In this document: positions 28,184-37,949 of the stretch, one piece after another | Layout of the letters: every line of letters starts with the position of its first letter | How positions within the stretch are numbered: position 1 is the stretch's first letter | NCBI RefSeq assembly: GCF_002356555.2 | Contig: NZ_AP017372.2 | Location: 2,648,501-2,712,500 of the forward strand | DNA length: 64,000 nucleotides | Reading direction: 5' to 3' | Origin: Halorhodospira halochloris | GTDB taxonomy: Bacteria > Pseudomonadota > Gammaproteobacteria > Nitrococcales > Halorhodospiraceae | The notes under the pieces: model-generated | Told to the model about the DNA's origin: nothing | The model's database searches: none | The model's input: only the letters and a program-made list of their open reading frames with translations | Made by a program: the position numbers and the translations under genes

Positions 28184-29329
28184 CTAAAACTCTCTGTACG
28201 CCTCAGTCCTGCTCGCCACGTTTACCAGGTAGTTGCGTGTCTCTTCGTACGGCAGATCCTCAAGCATCCGTTCATAAACCTCTTCGGGCTCCATACTGTT
28301 TATAACCTCTGCAGCTTCGGCAACGTTTGTACCGTCTACAAAAGTCCTAGCTACATTACCCGCCCCGGTGTTATATGCGGCTATAACTGCATACATCCTG
28401 CTTTCAGGGTCTTCAATGCTTGATAGATGTGAAGACTCGAGTATGTCCAAGTAGGCCGCCCCCGCTTGGATATTATTCTCAGCGTTATATAAGTAATCAG
28501 GCGATAACAGGCGTGGCTCGCCATAAACCTGCTGCGCTATGTCTTTGCCCGCGGTCTCCGGCACAATCTGCATCAAGCCATAAGCGGGAATATGGGACCG
28601 AGCCATCGGGTTGAAGCTGCTCTCGCTGTGCATAATTGCCATCATTAAGGCCTCATCCACCCCATACTCCTGGGCTTCACGCTCGATTTGAGCACGATAT
28701 TCCTCGGCTTTATCACTCGGCCTTTTCTCTGGCATAGGCACAGACATTGATATAACTCCGCGTGAATCGTCGCCTTTAGGCTCTTCCCGCTCCTCCACCT
28801 CTGCCTTCTCAATCATCCGCTCGGCGTCTTCGGGAGAGATCTCATTGAGTACCCTTTCATTGCCTGCCGATGTCGGCGCACCATCACCCAGGTCTACCTT
28901 TTCTTGAGTTCTCTGCGTAACCTCATCGCCTTCGTAGGCCTCATCCATGGTCCGGTTAAGCAAGTCATCGAACTTGAGCATTAACCCCTCAGCACCTTCA
29001 TCTTCGGGCACATCAACGGTGATCTCGTTCTCTTCATAGTCGACTACCGAGCGCGAGCTTTGATCCTCGCTGTATTCAACCCAGCGGTGGCGATCGCTTA
29101 CCTGGGGATCCTCCCACTGCGAGCGCAGCTCTTCCTGATATGCCTCGAACTCTTCATGAAATGTATCTTGGAATTCTTGGAAGGACTCCCGGAACTCGTC
29201 CCGATGATCCTCAAACGCCTGCTGTCTTTCCTGCTGAAATTCCTCGAAGCGATCCTCAACAGACCAAGTCAGAATCGGCACCGAACACAAGACCATCCCC
29301 GCCCCTATAAGGATATAGTTAGCTCTCAT
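28184..29329 (-). CDS. MltC-like membrane-bound lytic murein transglycosylase, copy 1
   Basis: A 381-residue lytic transglycosylase. The N-terminus has a signal/anchor segment without a clear lipobox, then a Glu/Gln/Phe-rich coiled coil with repeated E-F units (about 26-70), then an MltC_N/DUF3393-like region (about 75-200). The SLT catalytic domain runs from about 212 to the end. The catalytic glutamate is about E236 in HSESSFNPMA; AYGLMQIVP and AAYNTGAGNVAR complete the goose-type lysozyme signature. It would cleave peptidoglycan glycan strands, forming 1,6-anhydro-MurNAc that AmgK-MurU recycling could partly recover. It heads a three-gene string with two lipoproteins. Confidence 0.88.
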   Translation of the reverse strand: MRANYILIGAGMVLCSVPILTWSVEDRFEEFQQERQQAFEDHRDEFRESFQEFQDTFHEEFEAYQEELRSQWEDPQVSDRHRWVEYSEDQSSRSVVDYEENEITVDVPEDEGAEGLMLKFDDLLNRTMDEAYEGDEVTQRTQEKVDLGDGAPTSAGNERVLNEISPEDAERMIEKAEVEEREEPKGDDSRGVISMSVPMPEKRPSDKAEEYRAQIEREAQEYGVDEALMMAIMHSESSFNPMARSHIPAYGLMQIVPETAGKDIAQQVYGEPRLLSPDYLYNAENNIQAGAAYLDILESSHLSSIEDPESRMYAVIAAYNTGAGNVARTFVDGTNVAEAAEVINSMEPEEVYERMLEDLPYEETRNYLVNVASRTEAYREF

Positions 29330-29404
29330 CCCAACACCTATCTATTTCCTGCACGGTCTCAATGGCTATCCTACCTTCGAGTTCATAAATGGCACAAGGG
29401 GGAA

Positions 29405-29546
29405 CCTCTACAAACTTCGCCGGCGCCACCATCCACCCCGGTGTGGAGATCTTGGCGCCAGGGATGGCGCCATGAAGCCTCCAGGGATGGATTCACGGCG
29501 TCCTCCACACCGGGGCGGATGGTAGCGCCGGCGAAGTTTATAGAGG
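29405..29546 (+). repeat. Intergenic palindromic repeat, copy R3
   Basis: The left arm (29405-29447) and right arm (29504-29546) are near-perfect reverse complements over about 43 bp, with outer ends CCTCTA and TAGAGG. Arms contain TTCGCCGGCGCCACCATC where R2 has CTCCCCGGCGCCATCATC. The core holds TTGGCGCCA-GGGA-TGGCGCCA and CCAGGGATGGATTCACGGCG. It sits between the two MltC/LPP20 modules, upstream of the MltC-like copy 1 gene. Confidence 0.92.
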
Positions 29547-29778
29547 CCACCAAGGGGCAGGGATATAATTCGATCTGGCTGCTGTGTAAGCGGCAGGGAA
29601 AAGGCAACAAAAACCTTCTTCTGCATACATATAATAGGATACTGCGTGGTACAATATTTAGTATCGCGCAGTATCCAGAGCTTCACCATCGCACAGCTCA
29701 GAGTGGCAAATTTTAGTAACCCGAACCAAAGCCACTCTTAAATCTAATTAGTCTGGACAGGCAATAGCTACGCTGACC
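29547..29778. other. Gene-free stretch with two hairpins between repeat R3 and LPP20-like copy 2
   Basis: No credible gene. Two inverted repeats stand out. GGATACTGCG (29637-29646) pairs with CGCAGTATCC (29667-29676) around a 20-base AT-rich loop. GAGTGGC (29701-29707) pairs with GCCACTC (29731-29737). Either could end minus-strand transcription of the upstream module. Together with R3 the whole gap between genes (29330-29778) is almost 450 bp, the longest in the window. Confidence 0.5.
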
Positions 29779-30360
29779 TCAGTTGCCCAGTTGCCTATCC
29801 ATCCTGTTCAACGCCTCTTGGCTCATGAATTGCTCACGCATTTCCCCTTGAGTAAACACTTCCTTATCAGCGCCGGCGGCTGATGCCACCTCATCCAGAA
29901 TAGCATTAACGCTCGATTGGCCAATTGCCATCATCGAACAGAATTCACTGTTGCCATTAGGCATGGTTACATAATCACCCTTGATACGGACTGATCCCCG
30001 CAATTCTTGCTCGATAACACCCCTGGTTACCTCTTCAAAATGGGCTCCTGTAGTGATCTCTCCGTCCGTCTCAATGGTCCGCTCGTACTGCTCCGCCATT
30101 GACTGAATCTGTATGCCCATCTGCGCTGCTAGTTGCTGCCTTGCCTGCAAATCGGCTCTACTTTGATCACGGCTAAAGCTATTCGCCGTTGCTACGCAAG
30201 CTGTTGCTGCCAGACCATCTTCCGCAAATGGCTGTGTTACCCAGGATGGAAGACTGGCAAGGTCTACATCATCTTGCTGATCCTCTGGAGTACTACCGCA
30301 CCCTGAAACCACGGCAAGTGGCAATGATATCAGTAGAGCAGACAAAAATTTTCTGTTCAT
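29779..30360 (-). CDS. LPP20-like lipoprotein, copy 2
   Basis: A 193-residue paralogue of the protein at 26298-26873. Lipobox VVSGC gives C21; an acidic linker follows, then the same LPP20-like domain with conserved FSRDQSRADLQARQQLAAQM, QYERTIETDGEI and the cysteines in ATACVATA and EFCSMMA. Mature parts are nearly identical, while signal peptides and linkers differ, as expected for paralogues under constraint. The ATG at 30360 has GAGGAA at good spacing; an upstream TTG (30375) is less likely. It follows the MltC-like copy 2 gene by 89 bp. Confidence 0.8.
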   Translation of the reverse strand: MNRKFLSALLISLPLAVVSGCGSTPEDQQDDVDLASLPSWVTQPFAEDGLAATACVATANSFSRDQSRADLQARQQLAAQMGIQIQSMAEQYERTIETDGEITTGAHFEEVTRGVIEQELRGSVRIKGDYVTMPNGNSEFCSMMAIGQSSVNAILDEVASAAGADKEVFTQGEMREQFMSQEALNRMDRQLGN

Positions 30361-30449
30361 AAAACAGTTCCTCAAGATACAATAATTCTAATTACGCTAA
30401 ACTGTTATAGTACGCGTTCTGATACGACTCCAACTAATCTCTTCCCTCC

Positions 30450-31604
30450 TCAAAAGTTACGATATGCCTCAGTACGACTAGCAACGTGCACAAGATAATT
30501 TCTGGTCTCATCGTAAGGAAGATCGGCTAGCAGGCGCTCATATACCTCGTGCGGAGTGAGATCGTTGATAACTCTAGCTGCTGCCCGTATATTACGACCA
30601 TCAACAAAAGCCCTAGCAACATTGCCTGCACCCGTATTGTATGCGGCTATTACGGCATACATCCTGCTTTCAGGGTCTTCTATTGCTGAAAGATAGCTGT
30701 AAAAGAGAATATTCAAGTAGACAGCGCCAGCTTGAATATTATTTTCAGGGTTGTACAAGTATTCTGGAGAGAGAAGCTTCATCTCGCCATAAACACGCTG
30801 TGCCACGTCTTTACCTGCAGTCTGCGGGACAATCTGCATCAACCCGAACGCTGGTATATGCGAACGCGCCATTGGATTGAAACTACTTTCGCTATGCATG
30901 ATAGCGATCATCAGGGCTTCCTCAACTTCGTAGCGCTCCGCGTGGCGCCTGATCTGCTCGCGAAACTCCTCCACTTTGCGGCTAGGGCGCTGCTCCGGCA
31001 TGGGCACTGTAAGTGATATAACGCTGCGGCTCTCTTCGCCCTTAGGCTCTTCACGCTCTTCAAGCTCAGCCTGGGAGATCATCTCATCGAGATCTTCAGG
31101 TTTTATCTCACTGAGGACCCGCTGATCACTTGCAGCCTCTGGGGCATCTTCGCCTAGACCAACTCGCTGCTGAGTACGCTGGGTAACTTCATCTCGATCA
31201 TAGGCCTCATCCATGGTGCGCCCCAACAGATCATTAAGATGGGACAAAACCCCCTGAGTCCCAGCTTCTGAAGGGACATCGATGGTTATGCTATTTTCCT
31301 CATAATCCACCACCGTCCTTGAGCTCTGATCATCGCTATACTCAACCCAGCGATGTCTATCGCTTATCCGAGGCTCGCGCCAATTTGCCCGGAGCTCCTC
31401 CTGATAGGCTGCAAACTCTTCATGAAAGGCGTCCTGAAACTCCTGAAAGGCCTCTTGAAAATCACTTTGATGTTGCTCAAATGCTTGTTGGCGCTGCTGC
31501 TGAAAACGCTCGAAAGCACTTACTTCAGACCACGCAAGCATCGGCACCGTGACAAGACTGACCGCCACCCCAAAACCTAAACCGATTAGGCCGTACCGAG
31601 CCAT
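30450..31604 (-). CDS. MltC-like membrane-bound lytic murein transglycosylase, copy 2
   Basis: A 384-residue paralogue of the protein at 28184-29329 with the same layout: a hydrophobic N-terminal segment (GLIGLGFGVAVSLVTVPML), a Gln/Phe/Glu coiled coil, an MltC_N-like region and the SLT domain with HSESSFNPMA, AFGLMQIVP and AAYNTGAGNVAR. The ATG at 31604 has GAGGAGG 7 bases upstream. Differences from copy 1 concentrate in the linker (about 100-205) and in QIRRHAERYEVEEALMIAI before the catalytic glutamate. Together with the lipoprotein downstream it forms the second module. Confidence 0.88.
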   Translation of the reverse strand: MARYGLIGLGFGVAVSLVTVPMLAWSEVSAFERFQQQRQQAFEQHQSDFQEAFQEFQDAFHEEFAAYQEELRANWREPRISDRHRWVEYSDDQSSRTVVDYEENSITIDVPSEAGTQGVLSHLNDLLGRTMDEAYDRDEVTQRTQQRVGLGEDAPEAASDQRVLSEIKPEDLDEMISQAELEEREEPKGEESRSVISLTVPMPEQRPSRKVEEFREQIRRHAERYEVEEALMIAIMHSESSFNPMARSHIPAFGLMQIVPQTAGKDVAQRVYGEMKLLSPEYLYNPENNIQAGAVYLNILFYSYLSAIEDPESRMYAVIAAYNTGAGNVARAFVDGRNIRAAARVINDLTPHEVYERLLADLPYDETRNYLVHVASRTEAYRNF

Positions 31605-31775
31605 ACCCACCCTCCTCACATAACACGGTTATAACTTATCAAGACAGATAATAGCGCGAAAATTATGGGGCCGCTACAGTTTTATAAAATAAATACTGCA
31701 TTCCACGCCGGGGCCACCGGATAGCCCAGGGGGGTCTCGGAGCCCCCCCCCCTAATAGCGCTACTGGCAATACTT

Positions 31776-33572
31776 TTAGCGCTTCTTCTTTGGGATCAAA
31801 TCAGTCAACGTGCCTGCCGCAGCTTCGGCAGCCATAGCAACCGTCTCGGAAAGGGTAGGATGGGGGTGTACCGTCAAACCGATATCGTGGGCTTCGGCGC
31901 CCATCTCAATGGCTAGGACCACCTCGGCGATTAGCTCGCCAGCACCGGGGCCGACGATGCCACCGCCGATAACGCGGCCGCTTTCTGAGTCGAAGAGAAG
32001 TTTTGTTAAGCCGTCACCACCCCCCAGAGATAACGCCCGGCCGTTAGCTGCCCAAGGGAACATCCCTTTTTCATAGTTGATCCCTTGCGCTCGTGCTTGC
32101 TCCTCAGTCAACCCTACCCAAGCCACTTCCGGGTCAGTATAGGCAACCGAAGGTATAGCCCTAGCATCCCAGGCACTGCGCTCACCACTGCAGACTTCTG
32201 CTGCTATCTTGCCTTCGTGCACAGCCTTATGCGCCAGCATCGGCTGCCCGACCAAATCACCTATAGCGTAGATATGCGCCGCAGCGGTGCGCATATGCTC
32301 ATCGACTGCGATAAATCCTTGCTCATCAACACTCAAACCGGCCTCGGCAAGGCCAATGCCGTGCCCATTCGGGCTCCTACCAACCGCCACCAGCACCTTA
32401 TCAAATCGCTCACTACTCTCTCCTTCGCTGCCCTCCATGGCTACAGTTAGCGATTTCTTATTGGCCTTTATCGCGGTAACTTTGGTATTTAGATAAATCG
32501 AATCGCAGCGCTTATCGAGGCTTTTGCGTAAAACCTTAACCAAATCCTTATCTACCCCCGGTAGCAGCCGGTCAGCCAATTCTACTACGGTAACCTTAGA
32601 GCCGAGCCCGCTGTAAACCGAGGCCATTTCAAGGCCAATAATCCCGCCCCCTATGACCAAGAAGCGCTCCGGGATCTCGTCTAACTGCAAAGCTCCCGTC
32701 GAATCGATAATCCGCTCGTCGCCCATATCAATCCCGGGCGGCACCACCGGGCTTGAGCCTGTAGCCAAGATGCACTGGCGGAAACTTAGAGTTCGCGTCT
32801 CCCCTTGTCCCTCAACGTGGAGGCTGTGCGAATCGAGCAATCTCCCCCGACCGGTGACCACCTCAACCTTACGTTGCTTAGCCAACCCGGCCAAGCCATC
32901 GGTAAGTTGCTTAACGACACTGCGTTTCCATGCGTTGAGTTGATCTAGATTTACCTTCGGCTTGCCGAAGCTGATTCCGTGCTCCCCCATCTGTTCGGCC
33001 TCGTCCTTGACCTTGACAGCATGGAGCAGGGCCTTCGACGGTATACAGCCGACATTCAAACAGACTCCGCCGAGGACTGGGTACTGATCAACCAAGATGA
33101 CTTTCAGCCCCAAGTCAGCGGCGCGGAAAGCGGCAGAGTAGCCACCCGGCCCCGCACCGAGGACTAACAGATCGCAATCAGGGTTCGCCGGCGTCTCACC
33201 TGCCGCCGGCGCCGGCTCCTGGCCACTCGCCACGCTACTGCTGGCTTGTCCTGAGGCGCTCTCCGCCCCCTGATCGCTAGTAACTGGCTTAGCACCAGCA
33301 TCGGCACCAGTGTCGATGTCGGTATCGGTCGCTGCTTCTGCCTCCAAGGTTAAGATTACACTGCCTTGTGAGACACGGTCACCAACACCTACTTGGAGCT
33401 CCTTCACAACTCCTGCAGCACTAGCCGGCACCTCCATGCTTGCCTTGTCCGACTCTAAGGTAATCAGTGGCTGTTCGTGCTCGATGCGATCTCCCGGAGC
33501 GACTAACACCTCGATTATTTCCACATCCTCGAAATCGCCAATATCCGGTACTTTAAGCTGTTGCTCTGCCAT
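31776..33572 (-). CDS. lpdA: Dihydrolipoamide dehydrogenase with N-terminal lipoyl domain (E3 of pyruvate dehydrogenase)
   Basis: A 598-residue E3. Residues 1-80 are a lipoyl domain with the modified lysine in [10 protein letters not shown], then a flexible Ala/Ser/Gly linker (80-130). The flavoprotein part has LVLGAGPGGYSAAFRAADLG (FAD), the redox-active disulfide in GGVCLNVGCIPSKALLH, an NAD-binding GGGIIGLEMASVYSGLG, and the dimer-interface HPHPTLSE with the catalytic His. It reoxidises dihydrolipoamide of AceF. The lipoyl domain is clearly related to that of AceF next door. Repeat R4 separates it from aceF. Confidence 0.95.
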   Translation of the reverse strand: MAEQQLKVPDIGDFEDVEIIEVLVAPGDRIEHEQPLITLESDKASMEVPASAAGVVKELQVGVGDRVSQGSVILTLEAEAATDTDIDTGADAGAKPVTSDQGAESASGQASSSVASGQEPAPAAGETPANPDCDLLVLGAGPGGYSAAFRAADLGLKVILVDQYPVLGGVCLNVGCIPSKALLHAVKVKDEAEQMGEHGISFGKPKVNLDQLNAWKRSVVKQLTDGLAGLAKQRKVEVVTGRGRLLDSHSLHVEGQGETRTLSFRQCILATGSSPVVPPGIDMGDERIIDSTGALQLDEIPERFLVIGGGIIGLEMASVYSGLGSKVTVVELADRLLPGVDKDLVKVLRKSLDKRCDSIYLNTKVTAIKANKKSLTVAMEGSEGESSERFDKVLVAVGRSPNGHGIGLAEAGLSVDEQGFIAVDEHMRTAAAHIYAIGDLVGQPMLAHKAVHEGKIAAEVCSGERSAWDARAIPSVAYTDPEVAWVGLTEEQARAQGINYEKGMFPWAANGRALSLGGGDGLTKLLFDSESGRVIGGGIVGPGAGELIAEVVLAIEMGAEAHDIGLTVHPHPTLSETVAMAAEAAAGTLTDLIPKKKR

Positions 33573-33590
33573 CACTGCCTATCCTTTAAT

Positions 33591-33757
33591 CCTATAAGGA
33601 ACCCCTAATCCCCCCAGGGGCCCAATTGGTTGCCCAAGGTGGAGGTCTTGGCGCCAAGGATGGCGCCATGAAACCTCCAGGGATGGATTCAGGCGTCCTC
33701 CACCCTGGGGCAGCCGACTGGGCTTTCCGAGGGAGTTTTTAGCGGCGCTCTATAGGA
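33591..33757 (+). repeat. Intergenic palindromic repeat, copy R4
   Basis: Lies between aceF and lpdA inside the pdh gene string. Outer ends CCTATA and TATAGG; arms are diverged but still pairable (CCCAAGGTGGAGG against CCTCCACCCTGGGG). The core has TTGGCGCCA-AGGA-TGGCGCCATGAAACCTCC and CCAGGGATGGATTCAGGCG. It would be transcribed from the minus strand as a large hairpin in the aceF-lpdA spacer. Confidence 0.88.
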
Positions 33758-33789
33758 AACCGCTAAAACCCACAACGCTTAGAGGCGCC

Positions 33790-35181
33790 CTAAAGCACCA
33801 ACCGGCGCAGATCTCCCAAAACCTTCGCCAAAAAGTTAGTAAAGCGCGCCGCCATCGCCCCGTCGATCACTCGATGATCGTAAGAGAGTGACAACGGCAA
33901 CATTAATCGGGGCTCGAATTCTTTGCCGTTCCAAACCGGCTTAGTAGCTGAACGCGATGCGCCTAGAATCGCCACCTCGGGGGCATTAACGATGGGTGTA
34001 AAGGCAGTCCCGCCAATGCCACCGAGGCTGGAAATAGTGAAACAGCCACCTTGCATATCGGCGGAAGAGAGCTTGCCCTGGCGGGCCTTTTGCGAGATCT
34101 CACCTAATTCAGCAGCAATCTCCATTACCCCCTTACCATCAACTCCACGCAGTACCGGCACTACTAAGCCATCCGGTGTATCGACAGCAACACCGATGTT
34201 GCAGTACTTCTTGACGATTAGCTCCTGGCCGTCCGCAGCCAAACTGGAGTTAAACCGTGGCATCTCGTGCAGGGCAGCGCTCACCGCCTTAACCAGAAAC
34301 GCCAGCGGGGTGAGCTTGACCCCGCGGTTTTCCGCTTCTGGCTGCATAGATTTACGAAACGATTCCAACTCGGTGATATCCGCCTCATCGAACTGAGTGA
34401 CGTGGGGAACATTGAGCCAGCTGCGGTGCAAATGGGGGCCCGAGAGGCGCTGAATCCGGGTCAATGGTACCCTCTCGACCTCGCCAAACTGGCTAAAATC
34501 TATCTCTGGTAGCGGCGGAATTGCCCCACTTGCGGTGCCTTCTGCAGCTGGCCCTGGTGCTGCACTAGTTGCTGCCGCTTGCTGCATTGTCTGCTTAACA
34601 AAGGCCTGGACATCGTCTTTGCGAATCCTACCGTAGCGCCCGCTCCCGCTGACCAGGCCAAGATCGACCCCCAGCTCGCGGGCGTAGCGGCGTACCGCTG
34701 GGCTAGCGTGGGCGGCACGATGCCGCTCGCGATCGATGCGTGCGTCACTCGCGCCCGCAGCCTCAGAAGCCGGAGCAGCAGCGCTCGATTCTGGTGACGC
34801 TGCAACCTCCGCTTGAGGGGTAGCGGCAGCACCTGCCGAAGCGCTCTCCTCCGCGGCACTAGGTGTCGCCGCCGCCTGCTCACTGGCCCCGGTAGCGGCC
34901 TGGCCACTATCAACGGTGGCTGAATCCTGAGACTCGGCAGCAGCCGCAGTATCCAGGGTAAGAATGACGCTGCCCTCCGAGACGCGGTCCCCCACCCCGA
35001 CGTGGAGCTCTTGGACTACGCCACCGGCGCTCGACGGCACTTCCATGCTCGCCTTATCCGATTCCAGTGTGATCAGCGATTGCTCCGGGGCAACCACATC
35101 CCCCGGAGCAACCAACACCTCGATGATTTCTACATCTGCAAAATCGCCGATATCAGGGACCTTGACTTGTTCAACTGCCAC
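33790..35181 (-). CDS. aceF: Dihydrolipoyllysine acetyltransferase (E2 of pyruvate dehydrogenase)
   Basis: A 463-residue E2 with one lipoyl domain (residues 1-78, lysine in [10 protein letters not shown]), a long Ala/Ser/Glu linker, a peripheral subunit-binding domain (about 155-195, [16 protein letters not shown]) and the catalytic core (about 230-463, ending with [17 protein letters not shown]). E. coli AceF has three lipoyl domains, so this is the short form. The GTG start at 35181 lies two bases after the aceE stop, whose last codons overlap the GGGAGGTG ribosome site. Confidence 0.95.
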   Translation of the reverse strand: MAVEQVKVPDIGDFADVEIIEVLVAPGDVVAPEQSLITLESDKASMEVPSSAGGVVQELHVGVGDRVSEGSVILTLDTAAAAESQDSATVDSGQAATGASEQAAATPSAAEESASAGAAATPQAEVAASPESSAAAPASEAAGASDARIDRERHRAAHASPAVRRYARELGVDLGLVSGSGRYGRIRKDDVQAFVKQTMQQAAATSAAPGPAAEGTASGAIPPLPEIDFSQFGEVERVPLTRIQRLSGPHLHRSWLNVPHVTQFDEADITELESFRKSMQPEAENRGVKLTPLAFLVKAVSAALHEMPRFNSSLAADGQELIVKKYCNIGVAVDTPDGLVVPVLRGVDGKGVMEIAAELGEISQKARQGKLSSADMQGGCFTISSLGGIGGTAFTPIVNAPEVAILGASRSATKPVWNGKEFEPRLMLPLSLSYDHRVIDGAMAARFTNFLAKVLGDLRRLVL

Positions 35182-35183
35182 GG

Positions 35184-37862
35184 TCACACCTCCCACGGAT
35201 TAGCGGCATCAGTGGCAAGTCCATACTCTTTCACGGCCTGTCCTACCTTAGCCGCATCAATCTCACCCTGCTCAGCCAGCGCCCACAATGCCGTCGTCGT
35301 GATCTGGTAGCGATCAACCTCAAAGAAGCGGCGCAGACTCTCGCGAGTATCCGAACGCCCGAAACCATCGGTCCCCAGCACCCAGTAGGGCCGATCAATA
35401 TACGGCCTAACCTGCTCGGCGTAGGCGCGGACATAATCGGTCGCGGCGACAGCAGGTCCCGTATAATCGGCCAAGCACTGCTCGATATAGGGGCGTGCAG
35501 CTTTGCTAGCGCCGTGCAAGCGCTGCTGACGCTGACAGCTCATGCCGTCTCGAGCCAGCTCAGTAAATGATGGACAACTCCAAATGTCGGCCTGCACCCC
35601 CCAGTCGTCTTCAAGCAGCTGCGCCGCTGCCATCACTTCGCGCATGATACTTCCGGAACCGAGCAGCTGAACCCGCGGCGCATCAGACGCAGCATCACCG
35701 TGGCTAAAGCAGTACATGCCGCGCAGGATGCCCTCCTCGACCCCCTGCGGTAACGCCGGCTGCGGGTAGTTTTCGTTATATATAGTGATATAGAAGAAGA
35801 CATTATCCTGATCGGCAAACATCCGCTGCATACCGCCTTGGAGAATAACCGCAAGCTCATAAGCAAAGGCCGGATCGTAGCTGATGCAGTTAGGAATAGC
35901 CGAAGCCAAAAGGTGGCTATGGCCATCCTGGTGCTGCAGCCCCTCGCCGTTGAGCGTAGTCCGGCCTGCGGTGCCGCCCATTAAGAAGCCGCGCGCCTGG
36001 ATATCGCCCGCCGCCCAAATAAGATCCCCGACACGCTGGAATCCGAACATTGAGTAGAAGATATAGAATGGGACCATATTAACGCCGTGATTAGCGTAAG
36101 CCGTAGCAGCGGCTATCCAGGTCGACATAGCCCCCGCTTCGTCGATCCCCTCTTCCAAGATCTGACCCTTCTTATCCTCTTTATAAAACATCAATTGATC
36201 GGCATCCTCGGGCTCGTAGAGCTGCCCGACCGAGGAGTAGATGCCAAGCTGACGAAATAGCCCCTCCATACCGAAGGTGCGCGCCTCATCCGGGACTATC
36301 GGTACGATATTCTGACCAACATTCTTATCCCGCGTCAGTGCCGTCAGGGCACGGACAAAGGCCATTGTGGTCGACTGCTCGCGATCGCCACTGCCCTCAA
36401 GCAGGGCCTTAAACGTATCCAGCTGCGGAACCTCTAGCGCCGGCGCCCGCTGCACTCGCTGCGGCAGGTAACCACCGAGGGCTCGGCGGCGCTCGTGCAG
36501 GTAGCGAATCTCCGGGGCATCATCATCCGGCTTGTAGAACGGCGTCTCTTTAAGCTGCTCATCTGGGATGGGAATCTCGTAGTGATCGCGAAACTTACGC
36601 AGCGCGCTCTCGCCCATCTTCTTTTGCTGGTGAGTAATGTTCTGGCCCTCACCAGCCTCACCCATGCCGTAACCCTTGACTGTCTTCGCTAAGATGACCG
36701 TCGGCTGACCGGTGTGATTGACTGCGGCGTGGTAGGCGGCATAGACCTTATGCGGATCGTGGCCACCGCGGTTAAGGCGGTAGATGTCGTAGTCCGACAT
36801 GCCCGCGACCATCTGCTCTAGCTCGGGATACTTAGCAAAGAAGTGCTTGCGCGTATAGTCGCCGCCGCGAGCCTTGAACGCCTGATACTCGCCGTCGACG
36901 CACTCCTCCATGCGCTGCTGCAACAGCCCGGTGTGATCCATCTCCAGCAGCGGATCCCAGCGCGACCCCCAAATGACCTTGATGACGTTCCAGCCAGCGC
37001 CGCGAAACTCGCCTTCAAGTTCCTGAATAATCTTACTATTGCCGCGCACCGGACCATCTAGGCGCTGTAGGTTGCAGTTAACGACAAAGATCAAATTATC
37101 CAAGTTTTCGCGCGCGGCGGTATCGATTGAGCCGAGAGATTCAGGCTCATCCATCTCGCCATCGCCCATGAAGGCCCAGACCTTGCGCCCCGAGGTGTCA
37201 CGGATACCCCGATCGTGCATATAGCGCATGAACCGGGCCTGTTGCACAGCTTGAATCGGCCCCAGCCCCATAGATACGGTGGGGAATTGCCAAAAGTCCG
37301 GCATCAGCCACGGATGCGGGTAAGAACTGACCCCCTGACCATCGACGTCGCGCCGGAAGTTGCTGATTTGCTCTTCACTCAATCGCCCTTCGAGGAAGGC
37401 CCGGGCATAGATACCTGGTGCAGAGTGGCCTTGAATAAAGACCATATCGCCATCTTGTTCGGCATTAGGCGCCCGCCAAAAGTGGTTAAAGCCGATTTCG
37501 TAAAGCGTGCAGGCCGATGCATAGCTAGCGATATGGCCGCCGATACCATCATTTTGACGATTGGCATTGACCACCATAGCGATAGCATTCCAGCGCACCA
37601 GCGAGCGGATGCGCCACTCTAGGTGGTGATCGCGATACTCCGGTGGGCGGGCCTCAAGGTGGCGGGGAATGGTATTGATGTAGCCTGTGGTGGCCTTAAA
37701 CGGTAAGTGGCCGCAGCGCCGGCGACCTTTCTCTACCAACTTCTCGAGTATGAAGTGGGCCCTCTCTGGCCCTTCGTTATCGATTACAGCATCCAGGGCC
37801 TCAAGCCACTCTTGGATCTCCTCCGGATCGGGATCGTCGTGCAACTGCGGTATAGCAGCCAT
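35184..37862 (-). CDS. aceE: Pyruvate dehydrogenase E1 component, homodimeric type
   Basis: An 892-residue homodimeric E1, normal length for the gammaproteobacterial enzyme. It decarboxylates pyruvate with ThDP and acetylates the lipoyl group of AceF. The ThDP motif [10 protein letters not shown] and following [20 protein letters not shown] are intact, as is [19 protein letters not shown]. Located downstream of fba and pyk in the minus-strand carbon block. AGAGGTGATGT precedes the ATG. Confidence 0.97.
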   Translation of the reverse strand: MAAIPQLHDDPDPEEIQEWLEALDAVIDNEGPERAHFILEKLVEKGRRRCGHLPFKATTGYINTIPRHLEARPPEYRDHHLEWRIRSLVRWNAIAMVVNANRQNDGIGGHIASYASACTLYEIGFNHFWRAPNAEQDGDMVFIQGHSAPGIYARAFLEGRLSEEQISNFRRDVDGQGVSSYPHPWLMPDFWQFPTVSMGLGPIQAVQQARFMRYMHDRGIRDTSGRKVWAFMGDGEMDEPESLGSIDTAARENLDNLIFVVNCNLQRLDGPVRGNSKIIQELEGEFRGAGWNVIKVIWGSRWDPLLEMDHTGLLQQRMEECVDGEYQAFKARGGDYTRKHFFAKYPELEQMVAGMSDYDIYRLNRGGHDPHKVYAAYHAAVNHTGQPTVILAKTVKGYGMGEAGEGQNITHQQKKMGESALRKFRDHYEIPIPDEQLKETPFYKPDDDAPEIRYLHERRRALGGYLPQRVQRAPALEVPQLDTFKALLEGSGDREQSTTMAFVRALTALTRDKNVGQNIVPIVPDEARTFGMEGLFRQLGIYSSVGQLYEPEDADQLMFYKEDKKGQILEEGIDEAGAMSTWIAAATAYANHGVNMVPFYIFYSMFGFQRVGDLIWAAGDIQARGFLMGGTAGRTTLNGEGLQHQDGHSHLLASAIPNCISYDPAFAYELAVILQGGMQRMFADQDNVFFYITIYNENYPQPALPQGVEEGILRGMYCFSHGDAASDAPRVQLLGSGSIMREVMAAAQLLEDDWGVQADIWSCPSFTELARDGMSCQRQQRLHGASKAARPYIEQCLADYTGPAVAATDYVRAYAEQVRPYIDRPYWVLGTDGFGRSDTRESLRRFFEVDRYQITTTALWALAEQGEIDAAKVGQAVKEYGLATDAANPWEV

Positions 37863-37949
37863 ACATCACCTCTTGGCTAAGAGACGCTGATTAGCCGCCC
37901 CGCAAGCCGCACGGAGTGCAGCTCGCAGGGCTTTAGCGGCTAATAAAGG

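Noticed and set aside
29060-29716. A 218-residue open frame across the start of the MltC-like gene and repeat R3
   Set aside because: It is antisense to a conserved coding region and passes through the repeat; similar spurious frames exist in other repeat copies.
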